NCBI RefSeq assembly: GCF_005670685.2
Contig: NZ_CP062008.1
Location: forward strand, 4,402,001-4,466,000
Source: Mycolicibacterium mucogenicum DSM 44124
GTDB lineage: Bacteria > Actinomycetota > Actinomycetes > Mycobacteriales > Mycobacteriaceae
Length of the DNA: 64,000 bases
Direction of reading: 5' to 3'
The notes under the pieces were generated by a model, which made no database searches, was not told the origin of the DNA, and saw only the letters and a program-made list of their open reading frames with translations. Position 1 is the stretch's first letter, and each line of letters starts with the position of its first letter. This document shows, piece by piece, positions 8,190 to 16,626 of this stretch. The position numbers were made by a program, and so were the translations under genes.

Positions 8190-8501
8190 TCAGCGGCGTC
8201 GCGGGTCGCTCTCCCGCGCGAAGAAACTTGTTGCCGCCTTGAGGATTTCGATGGTTTCCTCAAGCTCACGGTTCTTACGTTTGAGCTCTCTGTTCTCGCG
8301 CGCAACGTCGGTGGGCACCCCTGCCCGGTCCCCGGCGTCGACCTCGCTCTGGTTGATCCAGCGGCGCAGCGATTCGTAGGAGACACCCAACCGTTTGGCG
8401 ACCGCGGTGATGCACGCCGTGCGGGTGTCGTACTCCTCGACATGGTCAGCGACCAACCGCACCGCCCGGGCCTTGAACTCCTCGTCGTACTTCTTCGGCA
8501 T
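8190..8501 (-). CDS. IS3-family transposase OrfA
   Basis: 103 residues from MPKKYDEEFKARAVRLVADH. The helix-turn-helix (TAVAKRLGVSYESLRRWI) is followed by a leucine-zipper-like coiled coil (RENRELKRKNRELEETIEIL), the normal OrfA layout. The frame also reads into the terminal repeat up to 8540, but ATG 8501 is the better start. Confidence 0.9.
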   Translation of the reverse strand: MPKKYDEEFKARAVRLVADHVEEYDTRTACITAVAKRLGVSYESLRRWINQSEVDAGDRAGVPTDVARENRELKRKNRELEETIEILKAATSFFARESDPRRR

Positions 8502-8671
8502 GATGCGAACAACCTTCCCTCGAAAGAAGGTGTGCATCAAACTCGGGGCGGTTCATTATTTGCCACAACCGCGGACAGGCTGTGTCCTACTAGGTTTGGT
8601 GCAGCGGGCAGCAGAAGCGCCGATAGTATTTGGACTGTCGGCTTACGTGTGTGAGCCCCTCGGAGGTGACA

Positions 8672-9055
8672 ATGACAGGCCAGCCAGTCCAGGGAAGCGG
8701 CAACCCTGCCGCGGCCAGCTGCGCAGTCGAACAGAGTCAGATCGGCGCGGTCAGCGTGGTCACGGTGTCCGGAACGGTGGACATGCTCACCGCTCCGCAG
8801 CTCGAATCCGCACTGAGCCCGGCAGCAGTCGGCACGGCCCAGGCTGTCGTCGTCGATTTGAGTGCCGTGGACTTCCTGGCCTCTGCCGGGATGGGCGTGC
8901 TGGTGGCGGCGCATGCGGAGTTGGCGCCGGCGGTTCGGCTCGTCATCGTCGCCGATGGCCCCACGACCAGTCGGCCGCTCAAGCTGGTCGGCATCGCCGA
9001 CTTGATCGAGCTGTTCGCCACGCGAGACGAGGCGCTCGCGGCTGTCACCGCCTAG
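8672..9055 (+). CDS. STAS-domain anti-sigma factor antagonist (RsbV-like)
   Basis: 127 residues from ATG 8672, preceded by a clear GGAGGTGAC ribosome site. A single STAS domain: IGAVSVVTVSGTVDM, then VVVDLSAVDFLASAGMGVLV, where the serine in ASAGM is the phosphorylation position of SpoIIAA/RsbV proteins. The unphosphorylated form binds an anti-sigma ATPase and frees the sigma factor. It is followed 41 bp later by such an ATPase, the standard partner-switch pair. Confidence 0.88.
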   Translation: MTGQPVQGSGNPAAASCAVEQSQIGAVSVVTVSGTVDMLTAPQLESALSPAAVGTAQAVVVDLSAVDFLASAGMGVLVAAHAELAPAVRLVIVADGPTTSRPLKLVGIADLIELFATRDEALAAVTA

Positions 9056-9096
9056 AGCGGTCATTGTCAATCGGAAGGTAGGTCGAGCAGGTCGCT

Positions 9097-9555
9097 ATGA
9101 CGGAGCCGGACCAGTCGAGCAGCGGGGCACGTTTCAGTAAGACGGACGTGGTGGCCATCCCCGAACATGCGGCATCCATCCGTCAGGAGTTCTCGACCTG
9201 GTTGACGGGGCACTTCGCCCTGGACCGGGTCAAAGCGAGCGACATCGTGCTCGCCGTCAACGAAGCATTGGCCAATGCCGTCGAGGCCGCGTATGCCGAT
9301 GCCCCCGCGCCCGGTGTCATGCACGTTCGCGCCGACTTCGACCGGCAATCAGGTCTGCTGACGGTGACCGTGACCGACGAGGGCAGGTGGCGCCCCGCTA
9401 CGGCACAGCTCGCGAACTCTGCCCGGGGACGCGGAATTCCGTTGATGCAGGCGCTGACGGACCATGCCTCGATCGAACCGACCGATGCCGGCACGCAGGT
9501 GCGCCTGCAATGGGACGCCGTGGAAACCGCCGCCGCCGATGCCGCAGGCGGGTGA
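9097..9555 (+). CDS. Anti-sigma factor / serine kinase ATPase (RsbW-like)
   Basis: 152 residues. A GHKL/HATPase_c_2 fold: the N-box is in VLAVNEALANAVEAAY, the G1 region in VTDEGRWRP and the G2 region in RGRGIPLMQAL. This small size is typical of RsbW/SpoIIAB anti-sigma kinases. It forms an operon with the preceding antagonist and is convergent with the response-regulator operon. Which sigma factor it holds is not shown; SigF 4 kb away has its own RsbW. Confidence 0.85.
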   Translation: MTEPDQSSSGARFSKTDVVAIPEHAASIRQEFSTWLTGHFALDRVKASDIVLAVNEALANAVEAAYADAPAPGVMHVRADFDRQSGLLTVTVTDEGRWRPATAQLANSARGRGIPLMQALTDHASIEPTDAGTQVRLQWDAVETAAADAAGG

Positions 9556-9557
9556 CA

Positions 9558-10004
9558 TCAGGGCTGCGGCAGCCGCACCACCTGGACGAAGAACTCGTCG
9601 ATCTCCCGCACCGCCTTCATGAACTGATCGAGGTCGACGGGCTTGGTCACGTAGGCGTTCGCATGCAGTTTGTAGCTGCGCAGGATGTCCTCTTCGGCCG
9701 ACGAGGTGGTGAGGACGACGACCGGGATATGACATAAGTCCTCGTCGGACTTGATCGCCTCCAGCAGTTCCCTGCCGTCGTACTTCGGCAGATTCAAGTC
9801 GAGCAGGATGAGGTCCGGAGTCGGGGCGTCCGCGTGCACGCCGCGCCGGTAGAGAAAATCCAGACCTTCTTGACCGTCTCGGGCAACGTGCAGAGTGTTC
9901 TTGATCTTGTTGTCGGCGAACGCTTCACGGGTGATCAACTCGTCCCCCGGGTCGTCCTCGACCAACAGGATGTCCACCACTCGGCCGGCTGACGACGCAT
10001 TCAT
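9558..10004 (-). CDS. Single-domain response regulator (Rcp1-like), copy 1
   Basis: 148 residues, receiver domain only. Acidic pocket in ILLVEDDPGDELI, phospho-acceptor D in LILLDLNLPKYDG, K in AYVTKPVDLDQF. Rcp1-type receivers are partners of bacteriophytochrome-like and other HisKA kinases. The ATG overlaps the kinase stop by 4 bp (ATGA), so it is co-translated with the histidine kinase upstream. A close paralogue of the same length lies at 15982-16428. Confidence 0.92.
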   Translation of the reverse strand: MNASSAGRVVDILLVEDDPGDELITREAFADNKIKNTLHVARDGQEGLDFLYRRGVHADAPTPDLILLDLNLPKYDGRELLEAIKSDEDLCHIPVVVLTTSSAEEDILRSYKLHANAYVTKPVDLDQFMKAVREIDEFFVQVVRLPQP

Positions 10005-11578
10005 GGGTGACTTCCTTCCGGCTGCTCGGATGCGATGGCGTTCGGTTCGGTGGTCGGGGTAGCCGGCAGTGTGAACACGAACCGCGTGCCATCGGTGTAC
10101 GACGTGTCGATCCCGATGGTGCCGCCGTGATGTTCGACGATCTTCTTGCACAGCGCCAAGCCGATGCCGGTACCGCTGTAGGCATCTCGGCCATGCAACC
10201 GCTGAAAGATCACGAACACCTTGTCCACAAACTCTTCGGCAATCCCAATACCGTTGTCCGTGACCGTGAATACCCAATTGTCGGCATCTTCACCCGTTCC
10301 GAGTGTGCAGTCGATCACGATCCGGGGCGCGAGTCCCTCGCGCCGGAACTTCACCGCGTTACCGATCAGGTTCTGCCACAACATGGTGAGCAAGGTGGGG
10401 TCGCCGTCGACCCGCGGCAGGCCGGCCGGCGGCATCACCACCTCGGCGCCCGACTCGGTGATCGAGGTCGCGAGGTTCTGCATGGCCGACGCGACAACCT
10501 CGCCCAGGTCGACCTCGGTGTGCGTGGCGTTGATCCGGCCGACGCGCGAGAAGGTGAGCAGGTCGTTGATCAGCACCTGCATACGCTTGGCGCCGTCGAC
10601 CGCGAAGTTGATGTACTCGATCCCGCGCTCGTCGAGCTGGTCGCCGTACCGCTTCTCGAGCAGCTGGCAGAAGGACGCGACCTTGCGCAGCGGCTCTTGC
10701 AGATCATGCGACGCGACGTAGGCGAACTGTTCGAGTTCGGCGTTGGATCGACGCAACTCCTCGGCTTGCTCGTCGAGAGCCAGACGGGCGAACTGGGACG
10801 CTTCGAGTTCCTCTACGATGCGCTGCCGCATCTCCTCGACATCGACGGCGATCGCGCGAATGTCCGTGGGTCCCTGGGGAACTATGCGCTCATCGAACTT
10901 GCCCTGCGTGATGCGGCGGCACGCCGCGGCAAGTGCGCCCAAGGGGCGGGTGACCGAACTCCGCACCAGCATGGCCAGTACCACCGCCATGACGACGAAC
11001 GCACCGACCATGGTGGCAAGGACTCGGTCGCGCCATTGGCGAATCGACGCCAGCCGGGCGGTGTCGGCGTCTCGTGCCTGTTCCAGGTGCCGGTTCTGCG
11101 CATCGAAGAGCGTACGGAGGTTGTCGAACGCATTCTTGCCGTCCTCGTTGGTCCGGCTGTCGACGACGGCCGGACGTCCCACGACGACACTGGCGATCAA
11201 CGGCTTGGCATAGGTGCTGCGCCAGGTACCGGCGGCGCGCTCGATCGCGTCGAGGTCGGCAATGAGCGCGTCGCGCCCCGTGAGCAGGCTTCTGAGCTTT
11301 TGCGCCGCAGCGGTTTCCGCGCGCTGTCCGTCGTCGTACGGCGCCAGGAACTGGCTGTCGGCGGCGCTGGCATAACCGCGGACCGCGGTTTCCTGATCAC
11401 GCAGTCCGGCCTGCAACCGGTAGGCGGCCACGCGAGCCGGTTGCAGGTGCTCGATCAGTTCGCTCGACACCATGTCGGTCCGGTTCATCAGGAGCGCACC
11501 GCCGACGGCGCCGGAGAGCACCACCGCGCCCATCGCCGCCAGAACCAGGTTCTGCCAACCCTGCACCGTCAACTTCAT
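10001..11578 (-). CDS. Sensor histidine kinase with CHASE3-like and HAMP domains
   Basis: 525 residues. Membrane segment 1 at about 10-32; extracytoplasmic helical CHASE3-like domain to about 185; membrane segment 2 at about 187-207; HAMP; HisKA with YVASHDLQEPLRKV (phospho-histidine near 295); HATPase with NLIGNAVKFRR, VTDNGIGI and GTGIGLALCKKI. It starts with ATG overlapping the stop of the RsbU-type phosphatase and ends overlapping the response regulator, so all three form one unit. It likely feeds an external or membrane signal into the stress partner-switch system. Confidence 0.92.
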   Translation of the reverse strand: MKLTVQGWQNLVLAAMGAVVLSGAVGGALLMNRTDMVSSELIEHLQPARVAAYRLQAGLRDQETAVRGYASAADSQFLAPYDDGQRAETAAAQKLRSLLTGRDALIADLDAIERAAGTWRSTYAKPLIASVVVGRPAVVDSRTNEDGKNAFDNLRTLFDAQNRHLEQARDADTARLASIRQWRDRVLATMVGAFVVMAVVLAMLVRSSVTRPLGALAAACRRITQGKFDERIVPQGPTDIRAIAVDVEEMRQRIVEELEASQFARLALDEQAEELRRSNAELEQFAYVASHDLQEPLRKVASFCQLLEKRYGDQLDERGIEYINFAVDGAKRMQVLINDLLTFSRVGRINATHTEVDLGEVVASAMQNLATSITESGAEVVMPPAGLPRVDGDPTLLTMLWQNLIGNAVKFRREGLAPRIVIDCTLGTGEDADNWVFTVTDNGIGIAEEFVDKVFVIFQRLHGRDAYSGTGIGLALCKKIVEHHGGTIGIDTSYTDGTRFVFTLPATPTTEPNAIASEQPEGSHP

Positions 11579-12786
11579 CGAACTGAGCGCTCCACTCGAA
11601 TGACGGCGATGTCGTCGGTGAGACCACCGAAGGGCTCGGCCCGCGCCTCCGTCTCACTGATCAACGCCTTGACGAACTCGGCACCGGGCAGTCGCGCCAA
11701 TGAGCGCGCGGCCGCCAGCAGTCCGTCCTCCCCGAGGCGTTCGCCGCCCTCCCCCGCAGGTCCCTCGAACAGCCCGTCCGTCAGCAGCATCAATCCGTCG
11801 CCCGGCTGCAACTGCAACCGATTGACCGGCCATTCCGTGGCTCCGAGGCCCAGGGCCGGGCCGGGCGTCGGTTCGAGCCAGTCGACGGTGCCCGCGCCGT
11901 GCATGAGCAAGCCGGGATGGCCTGCACGCACCACGTCGAACTGCCCGGTGTCGGGTGTCAATGCCACACTCAGCAGCGTGGCGAAAGTGCCGCGGCTGGG
12001 CCGCTCGGTGGTCAGGATGCGGTCGAGCTGACACATTCGCTGGTTGCCCCGCAGACCGGCGAAAGTCAGTGCGCGCCAGCCGATTCGCAGCGCCACCCCC
12101 AATGCGGCCTCATCTGGTCCGTGGCCGGCCACGTCGCCGATCATGACGTGCACCGTGCGGTCCGGGGTCTGCACGACGTCGTAGAAGTCGCCCCCGATCA
12201 GCGCGTCGCGCCGACTCGGCAAGGACTGTGTGACGACCTCGACGCCCGGATTGTCCAGAAGTAGCGGAGAAGGCAGCAGACCCCGCTCCAGGCGGGCATT
12301 CTCCTGGGCGCGCAGTCGACTGGCGTGCAGATCTACCGCGGTGACCTCGGCACGCTTGCGCTCGATCGCATAGAGCACCGCCCGGCGCAGTGTCTCCGGG
12401 TCCACGCGGCCCTTCACCAGGTAGTCCTGCGCGCCGGACGCCATAGCGGCAACACCGAAATGCTCGTCGTTCAGACCCGTGAGAACGACGATCGGCAGGC
12501 TCGGATCGAGGGCGCCCAGGCGATCGAGAGCGTCGACACCACCGGCATCGGGCAGGTGCAGGTCGAGCAGCACACAATCCGGGCGGATCGTCTGTAGCGC
12601 GCCCGCCGCCTGGGTCAATGTGGACGACCAGTGGAAGTCGATGTCGATCGCGGCGTCGGCGATCAGCTCCTCGACCAGCAGGGCATCGCCGCGGTCGTCC
12701 TCGACCAGCAGCAGCGACAGCGGCCGGTCTCCCGCAGGCCCCGACTTGGGGGAAGTGGAGCGGTTCATCTGCGGCTCCGCCGGCAT
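11575..12786 (-). CDS. Receiver-PP2C phosphatase (RsbU/SpoIIE type)
   Basis: 403 residues from ATG 12786 (ATG 12768 has a closer GGAG site and is also possible). The N-terminal receiver (LLLVEDDRGDALL, D in VLLDLHLPDAGG, K in YLVKGRVD) is joined to a SpoIIE/PP2C phosphatase domain (IGGDFYDVV, MIGDVAGHGPDEAALG, LLTDGLFEGP, GLTDDIAVI) that carries the metal-binding aspartates. Such proteins dephosphorylate the STAS antagonist and so release the sigma factor. It heads the operon with the kinase and Rcp1-like regulator. Confidence 0.92.
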   Translation of the reverse strand: MPAEPQMNRSTSPKSGPAGDRPLSLLLVEDDRGDALLVEELIADAAIDIDFHWSSTLTQAAGALQTIRPDCVLLDLHLPDAGGVDALDRLGALDPSLPIVVLTGLNDEHFGVAAMASGAQDYLVKGRVDPETLRRAVLYAIERKRAEVTAVDLHASRLRAQENARLERGLLPSPLLLDNPGVEVVTQSLPSRRDALIGGDFYDVVQTPDRTVHVMIGDVAGHGPDEAALGVALRIGWRALTFAGLRGNQRMCQLDRILTTERPSRGTFATLLSVALTPDTGQFDVVRAGHPGLLMHGAGTVDWLEPTPGPALGLGATEWPVNRLQLQPGDGLMLLTDGLFEGPAGEGGERLGEDGLLAAARSLARLPGAEFVKALISETEARAEPFGGLTDDIAVIRVERSVR

Positions 12787-12935
12787 GGACAAGTGGTCAC
12801 ATCCTTCGCCAAGGGGCCACCTACCTCGTGCTGACCATCTTGTTTCGCTGTGCTTACCGTCGCGGACGTTACCAGTTGGTCCACACCACACCGGGCCATC
12901 GACGCGCACCACACGTCGCCGGACGCTGCCGCAAG

Positions 12936-13685
12936 CTACTCCAACTTCTCCCGAAGCTGGGCCAGGGTTTTCGCCAGCAACCGCGAGACGTGCATCTGCG
13001 AGATGCCCACCTTGGCCGCGATCTGTGACTGCGTCATCGATTCGAAGAATCGCAGCACCAGCACGGTCCGCTCGCGTTCCGGCAGTTCGGCCAGCAGCGG
13101 CCGCAGCGCCTCGCGATACTCGACCTTTTCCAAGCCGGGGTCGACGTCGCCCAGCGTCTCGGCGAGAGACGGGCGCTCCTCGCTTCCCGCGGCCCCGTCG
13201 ATCGAGGTGGTCTTGTACGAGCTCCCGGCCATCAGACCATCGAGGACCTCGTCGCGATCGATGCCCAGCTCGGCGGCCAGCTCAGTAGCGGTGGGCGCGC
13301 GCCCGAGGCGTTGCGACATCTCGGCGCTGGCCGTGCCGATCTGCAGGTGCAGCTCTTTCATCCGCCGCGGCACTTTCACCGACCAGCTGTTGTCGCGGAA
13401 GTGGCGGCGTAGCTCGCCCATGATCGTCGGAACCGCGAAAGAGGCGAAGTCCGAACCCATCTCGACGTCGAAACGCTTCACCGCGTTGATGAGGCCGATG
13501 CGTGCGACCTGCAGCAGGTCATCGCGCGCTTCGCCCTTGCCCTCGAAGCGCCGCGCGATGTGGTCGGCCAGCGGCAGACAGCGCTCGATGATCGCGTCCC
13601 GCTGCTCGATGTAGTCAGCTGAGTCCTCGGTTGTCCCCTGGAGCTGACGGAACATCTCGAGAACGTCCGCATACTCCGCCGTCAC
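12936..13685 (-). CDS. sigF: Stress sigma factor SigF (SigB/F/G group)
   Basis: 249 residues from GTG 13685. Region 2 includes RRFEGKGEARDDLLQVARIG and FAVPTIMGELRRHFRDNSW; region 3 SQRLGRAPTATELAAELG; region 4 ERERTVLVLRFFESMTQSQI with the HTH KVGISQMHVSRLL. The EYADVLEMF start and the conserved core closely match mycobacterial SigF as I remember it. The GTGA overlap couples it to the anti-sigma gene, as in the usfX-sigF operon. A paralogue cannot be excluded, since some mycobacteria carry several. Confidence 0.88.
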   Translation of the reverse strand: MTAEYADVLEMFRQLQGTTEDSADYIEQRDAIIERCLPLADHIARRFEGKGEARDDLLQVARIGLINAVKRFDVEMGSDFASFAVPTIMGELRRHFRDNSWSVKVPRRMKELHLQIGTASAEMSQRLGRAPTATELAAELGIDRDEVLDGLMAGSSYKTTSIDGAAGSEERPSLAETLGDVDPGLEKVEYREALRPLLAELPERERTVLVLRFFESMTQSQIAAKVGISQMHVSRLLAKTLAQLREKLE

Positions 13686-14128
13686 CGCTGCAGACTCACT
13701 CGTCTCGAGGTCAACGAAACACCCAACACCTGGGTGCCGTCGATGGCCGGCTCGTCGGCGAAGGTCGACACCTCGTCGGCCAGGGAGTTGAGCACGTGCC
13801 AACCGAAACTGTCCGGCTTCACCACCGCGCTGCCGCGACTGTCGTCGGCCACACACGTCGCCGAAGCACGAATCACCACAGCATCATTCGACGGATCGAC
13901 GACGACCCGCAGGCTCGATCCGGGCACCGCGGCCCGGACCAGACCGGTACAGGCTTCATCGACCGCCAGCCGGATATCGGCGATGGCGTCCAGATCGAAA
14001 TCTTCAAAGGCGGCGACCGCTGCCACGAGCGTCCGCAGGACGGCCAGGCTTTCCGGGGACGCCGCAACGATCAACTCAACAGACCGGTCGCTGGACGTCA
14101 TGCTGCCCTGCCCCACTGCCTCAACCAC
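13682..14128 (-). CDS. rsbW: Anti-sigma F factor RsbW/UsfX
   Basis: 148 residues from GTG 14128, which has a strong GGAGG 6 bases upstream; ATG 14101 is an alternative with a weak site. It has the HATPase-like fold of anti-sigma kinases (FDLDAIADIRLAVDEACTGL, FGWHVLNSLADEV) and resembles UsfX of M. tuberculosis along its length. It ends in a 4-bp overlap with sigF. It binds and silences SigF until the antagonist displaces it. Confidence 0.88.
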   Translation of the reverse strand: MVEAVGQGSMTSSDRSVELIVAASPESLAVLRTLVAAVAAFEDFDLDAIADIRLAVDEACTGLVRAAVPGSSLRVVVDPSNDAVVIRASATCVADDSRGSAVVKPDSFGWHVLNSLADEVSTFADEPAIDGTQVLGVSLTSRRVSLQR

Positions 14129-14177
14129 GTATTTCCTCCAGCGTCCCTGTGCAGGCCCACTCCACGTCGCACTCTGT

Positions 14178-14204
14178 GTACCCATTGTCCATGGCTGCTC
14201 AAAC
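14178..14204 (-). promoter_or_regulatory. SigF promoter of rsbW-sigF
   Basis: On the minus strand GTTT, 17 bases, then GGGTAC, about 50 bp before GTG 14128. This matches the mycobacterial SigF consensus (GGTTT-N15-17-GGGTA) and implies positive autoregulation. Confidence 0.75.
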
Positions 14205-14377
14205 AAACGTGCACCGCCCGCCACCCCCCGCTGTCGGCGGGGGCAGTACCCGAAGTCGGGCGACGGTATCAGCACGCTTCGAAGTCTGCGCAGCCGTCCG
14301 ATTCATCCTGTGCCGCAGGCTATTTCGATCATCCGCCACAATCCGCCGAGAAGACGACCTCATCGACGCGCACCCGA

Positions 14378-14533
14378 CTAGTACCAGTAGCGGCGGTCGG
14401 CGATCGGCCGTCCGGTCGCCCCAAGCAGCCAAAAAACCGCACCCACCACCAGCACGACAACGCCGGCCACCCACAAGGGGTAGATATTGAAGATCAGCCC
14501 AAGAGCGAGCAATACAGCTCCGACCAGAATCAT
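14378..14533 (-). CDS. 51-residue membrane protein, copy 1 (DUF6131-like)
   Basis: A short gene: ATG 14533, with AGAGG close before it, to TAG 14378. It starts MILVGAVLLALGLIFNIY, has two membrane helices separated by a short turn, a GAVFWLLGATGRPIADRR segment and an aromatic end. A 51-residue relative lies at 19799-19954. A SigF promoter about 80 bp upstream makes it a stress gene. Its function is unknown. Confidence 0.75.
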   Translation of the reverse strand: MILVGAVLLALGLIFNIYPLWVAGVVVLVVGAVFWLLGATGRPIADRRYWY

Positions 14534-14614
14534 GGTGCCTCTTTCCGTTGTGGGCAGCGCGCGCTGTCGCGGCGCCGGCCCCGCCTGACCCTGCTGGTCA
14601 GCGGCAGTCCTTCC

Positions 14615-14641
14615 GTACCCACGGGAATCAGCTGCTCAAAC
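14615..14641 (-). promoter_or_regulatory. SigF promoter of the 51-residue membrane protein
   Basis: On the minus strand GTTT-N17-GGGTAC, the same spacing and -10 element as the rsbW promoter. Confidence 0.75.
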
Positions 14642-14712
14642 ATTCCCGACCGGATCGACGGAATGCCCTGTGGGGCACGCACATCCGTGTGGCGTAGATC
14701 GCATTAGTCGCC

Positions 14713-14738
14713 GTTTGGCGGGCGCCAGAGCTGGGAAT
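14713..14738 (+). promoter_or_regulatory. Possible SigF promoter of CsbD-like gene 1
   Basis: GTTT-N16-GGGAAT, about 65 bp upstream of ATG 14802. The -10 element has A for T, still within the GGGWAW pattern of SigB/SigF-type promoters. Confidence 0.4.
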
Positions 14739-14801
14739 TCTCGGCAGGCGTGGGGAACGGTTCTCCGTGCGATCATCCGATCCGTGAGCGGAAGGGTAGC
14801 C

Positions 14802-15047
14802 ATGAGCGAGGACAAGAAGACCGGTCCCGAGGAAGCCATCCGGGGCGTCGTCGAAGGCGTCAAGGGCAAGGCCAAGGAAGTCATCGGCACCGTGGCCGGA
14901 CGTGACGACCTGGTCCGCGAGGGCCAGGCACAGCAGGACAAGGCAGACGCGCACCGTGCAGCCGCGCGGAAGGAAGCCGAGGCCGAGGCCGCACGCGCGG
15001 GCGCCAAGGCCGCTGAGGCGCGAGAGCGAGCCGAGCAGCAGAACTAG
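14802..15047 (+). CDS. CsbD-like stress protein (Mbp1-type), copy 1
   Basis: 81 residues from ATG 14802 with GGAAGGG just before it. It is highly charged and helical, with the CsbD core VVEGVKGKAKEVIGTVAGRD followed by an Ala/Glu/Arg-rich coil. It matches proteins annotated in mycobacteria as CsbD family or microaggregate-binding protein 1. CsbD is a general-stress protein in Bacillus; its biochemical role is unknown. A near-identical copy is at 21368-21616. Confidence 0.85.
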   Translation: MSEDKKTGPEEAIRGVVEGVKGKAKEVIGTVAGRDDLVREGQAQQDKADAHRAAARKEAEAEAARAGAKAAEARERAEQQN

Positions 15048-15071
15048 GGCTGGCACTGCAGCACAGTCCAA

Positions 15072-15102
15072 GGCCCAGTCCAGCCTCGTGCTGGACTGGG
15101 CC
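15072..15102 (+). terminator. Hairpin terminator after CsbD-like gene 1
   Basis: GGCCCAGTCCAGC and GCTGGACTGGGCC form a perfect 13-bp stem with the loop CTCGT, 24 bp after the stop codon. There is no U-run. Confidence 0.65.
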
Positions 15103-15206
15103 GCTCTCGTGTCTGGGCGCCGATCCGAAAAGGCGTTGCGCTGAAAGAGCTTTCGGACCCCTGAGGACGGCGGCCACGCACAGGTCCGCGCCGCGGCCGG
15201 CCGAGT

Positions 15207-15232
15207 GTTTTGCGCGCCGATGGAGTGGGTAA
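15207..15232 (+). promoter_or_regulatory. SigF promoter of the 223-residue gene
   Basis: GTTT-N16-GGGTAA, about 50 bp before ATG 15285; a close match to the SigF consensus. Confidence 0.7.
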
Positions 15233-15284
15233 CTGTGAAGTCAGCTGACGCACTCGCGCGTTGCCCGACTCGAAGGAATCAGGG

Positions 15285-15956
15285 ATGACACTCGAATTGA
15301 TGGCGGCGCCACGAAGTGCGGACGAGACGGCGACAGGGGTCGAGCCAGCATCCGACGACGCCGCGGCACCCGGCGTAACCGTCCACCTGCCGGTACTGCT
15401 GGTGGGTCTGCGCTGGCTGTTCGACACCGAACAGCCGGCCGGCGCGGTCCAGTGCCCAGCCGGCGACAGCCTGCCGTCGGTGGGCGGACGAGCGTTCCGC
15501 TTCATTCCCGCCGATCGCGACGGCCGGGCTGCCCTGGGCATCGCGGTGACCACCGGCATTGCCGGCGACGCGATCGGAGGCCATGAGGCGGCCGACTTCA
15601 TCGATCTGCTCGAGGGCATGGGTGAAGAGGTTGTTGCCATCAGTTCCGTGGCGGCGGGGGCGTTTTACCTGCTGACCTTGGCGCGCCCCGCGCATCCGAC
15701 GTTGCGGAGCGCGGTCGTTCGTTACCGCGCGCACCACCTTGCCGATTCCACCGCCTCACCGTTCGGACCGGCGCAACGCTCCGATGACGTCGGCCGGGTG
15801 AGCGCGGCGGACCTGCAGCGGCAGCTGGCGTCCACCGAGCAGGACCGCGAGCCGTCGCCCAGCGATTCGGGTGGCGTGCATTGGATGGACCGCTTCGGTT
15901 TCTCGACGACCGCCGTGGTCGGCGGCTCCGAGCCGTGTCTGGCGATGCAGATCTAG
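15285..15956 (+). CDS. Uncharacterised stress-island protein
   Basis: 223 residues from ATG 15285. I do not recognise a domain. The N-terminal 30 residues are acidic and probably disordered; the centre is alternately hydrophobic (VHLPVLLVGLRWLF, GRAFRFIPADRDGRAALGIAVTT) and looks like a small globular fold; the C-terminus is polar and ends LAMQI. There is no signal peptide or membrane helix. A clear SigF promoter upstream puts it in the stress regulon. It is convergent with the second Rcp1-like regulator. Confidence 0.65.
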   Translation: MTLELMAAPRSADETATGVEPASDDAAAPGVTVHLPVLLVGLRWLFDTEQPAGAVQCPAGDSLPSVGGRAFRFIPADRDGRAALGIAVTTGIAGDAIGGHEAADFIDLLEGMGEEVVAISSVAAGAFYLLTLARPAHPTLRSAVVRYRAHHLADSTASPFGPAQRSDDVGRVSAADLQRQLASTEQDREPSPSDSGGVHWMDRFGFSTTAVVGGSEPCLAMQI

Positions 15957-15981
15957 CCGGCGACGCGACGGCAAGCCGCTG

Positions 15982-16428
15982 TCAGGGCCGCGGCAACCGG
16001 ACCACTTGAACGAAGAACTCGTCGATCTGGCGAACCGCGCTCAGGAACTGCTCGAGATCGACGGGCTTGGTCACGTAGGCGTTGGCATGCAGTTTGTAGC
16101 TGCGCAGGATGTCTTCCTGCGCCGACGACGTGGTGAGCACGACGATGGGGATGTCGCACAGTTCGACGTCCGACTTGACCTTCTCGAGCAACTGCCGCCC
16201 GTCGTATTTGGGCAGATTCAAATCGAGCAGAATCAGGTCCGGTCGCGGCGCACCCGCATGGGCACCGCGCCGATAGAGGAAGTCCAGGCCTTCCTCACCG
16301 TCGTGGGCGATGTGCAAGACGTTCTTGATCTTGTTGTCCGCGAAGGCTTCCCGGGTGATCAACTGGTCGCCGGGATCGTCCTCGATCAACAGAATGTCGA
16401 TCGCCCTGCTGTCGCGCGGCACGGTCAC
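15982..16428 (-). CDS. Single-domain response regulator (Rcp1-like), copy 2
   Basis: 148 residues from GTG 16428 (GGAAGG 7 bases before). A receiver domain only, with ILLIEDDPGDQLI, LILLDLNLPKYDG and AYVTKPVDLEQF, ending FFVQVVRLPRP. It is nearly the same as copy 1 at 9558-10004 but stands alone, without an adjacent kinase, so it may compete for or extend the output of the same histidine kinase. Confidence 0.9.
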   Translation of the reverse strand: MTVPRDSRAIDILLIEDDPGDQLITREAFADNKIKNVLHIAHDGEEGLDFLYRRGAHAGAPRPDLILLDLNLPKYDGRQLLEKVKSDVELCDIPIVVLTTSSAQEDILRSYKLHANAYVTKPVDLEQFLSAVRQIDEFFVQVVRLPRP

Positions 16429-16575
16429 ATGCACACCTTCCCCACCTATACCTAGATGACGTTCGATCCATCGTCCGGCCGCGCCGGGAATGTGAGTACA
16501 CGGCGGGTTCGGCGTTCCATCTGCGGCGCCCACCGACAGTTTCCTGCCATGGCACACATTCCCCAACCAGAATCA

Positions 16576-16590
16576 GTTTACATTGTAAAC
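16576..16590. promoter_or_regulatory. Palindromic operator GTTTACA-T-TGTAAAC
   Basis: A 15-bp dyad with perfect 7-bp arms in the gap between a TetR gene (which ends at 16627) and the second Rcp1-like regulator. Its shape fits a TetR-type operator controlling the response regulator. Confidence 0.4.
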
Positions 16591-16626
16591 AGGCGTGCCG
16601 GCAGCGGGCTCCGATCAGACACCCGC

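Larger units (their letters stand above)
7201..8555 (-). mobile_element. Intact IS3-family insertion sequence, 1355 bp
   Basis: 27-bp perfect inverted repeats: 7201-7227 (starting TGAACCGCCCCGAGT) and 8529-8555. Flanking 3-bp duplication TTA at 7198-7200 and 8556-8558. It carries the usual overlapping orfA and orfB. Perfect ends and an unaltered duplication imply a recent insertion. Confidence 0.95.

Noticed and set aside
10007..12031. 674-codon open frame on the plus strand
   Set aside because: It is antisense to the histidine kinase and phosphatase genes, and its residues form no known domain; high GC at third positions leaves the opposite frame open.
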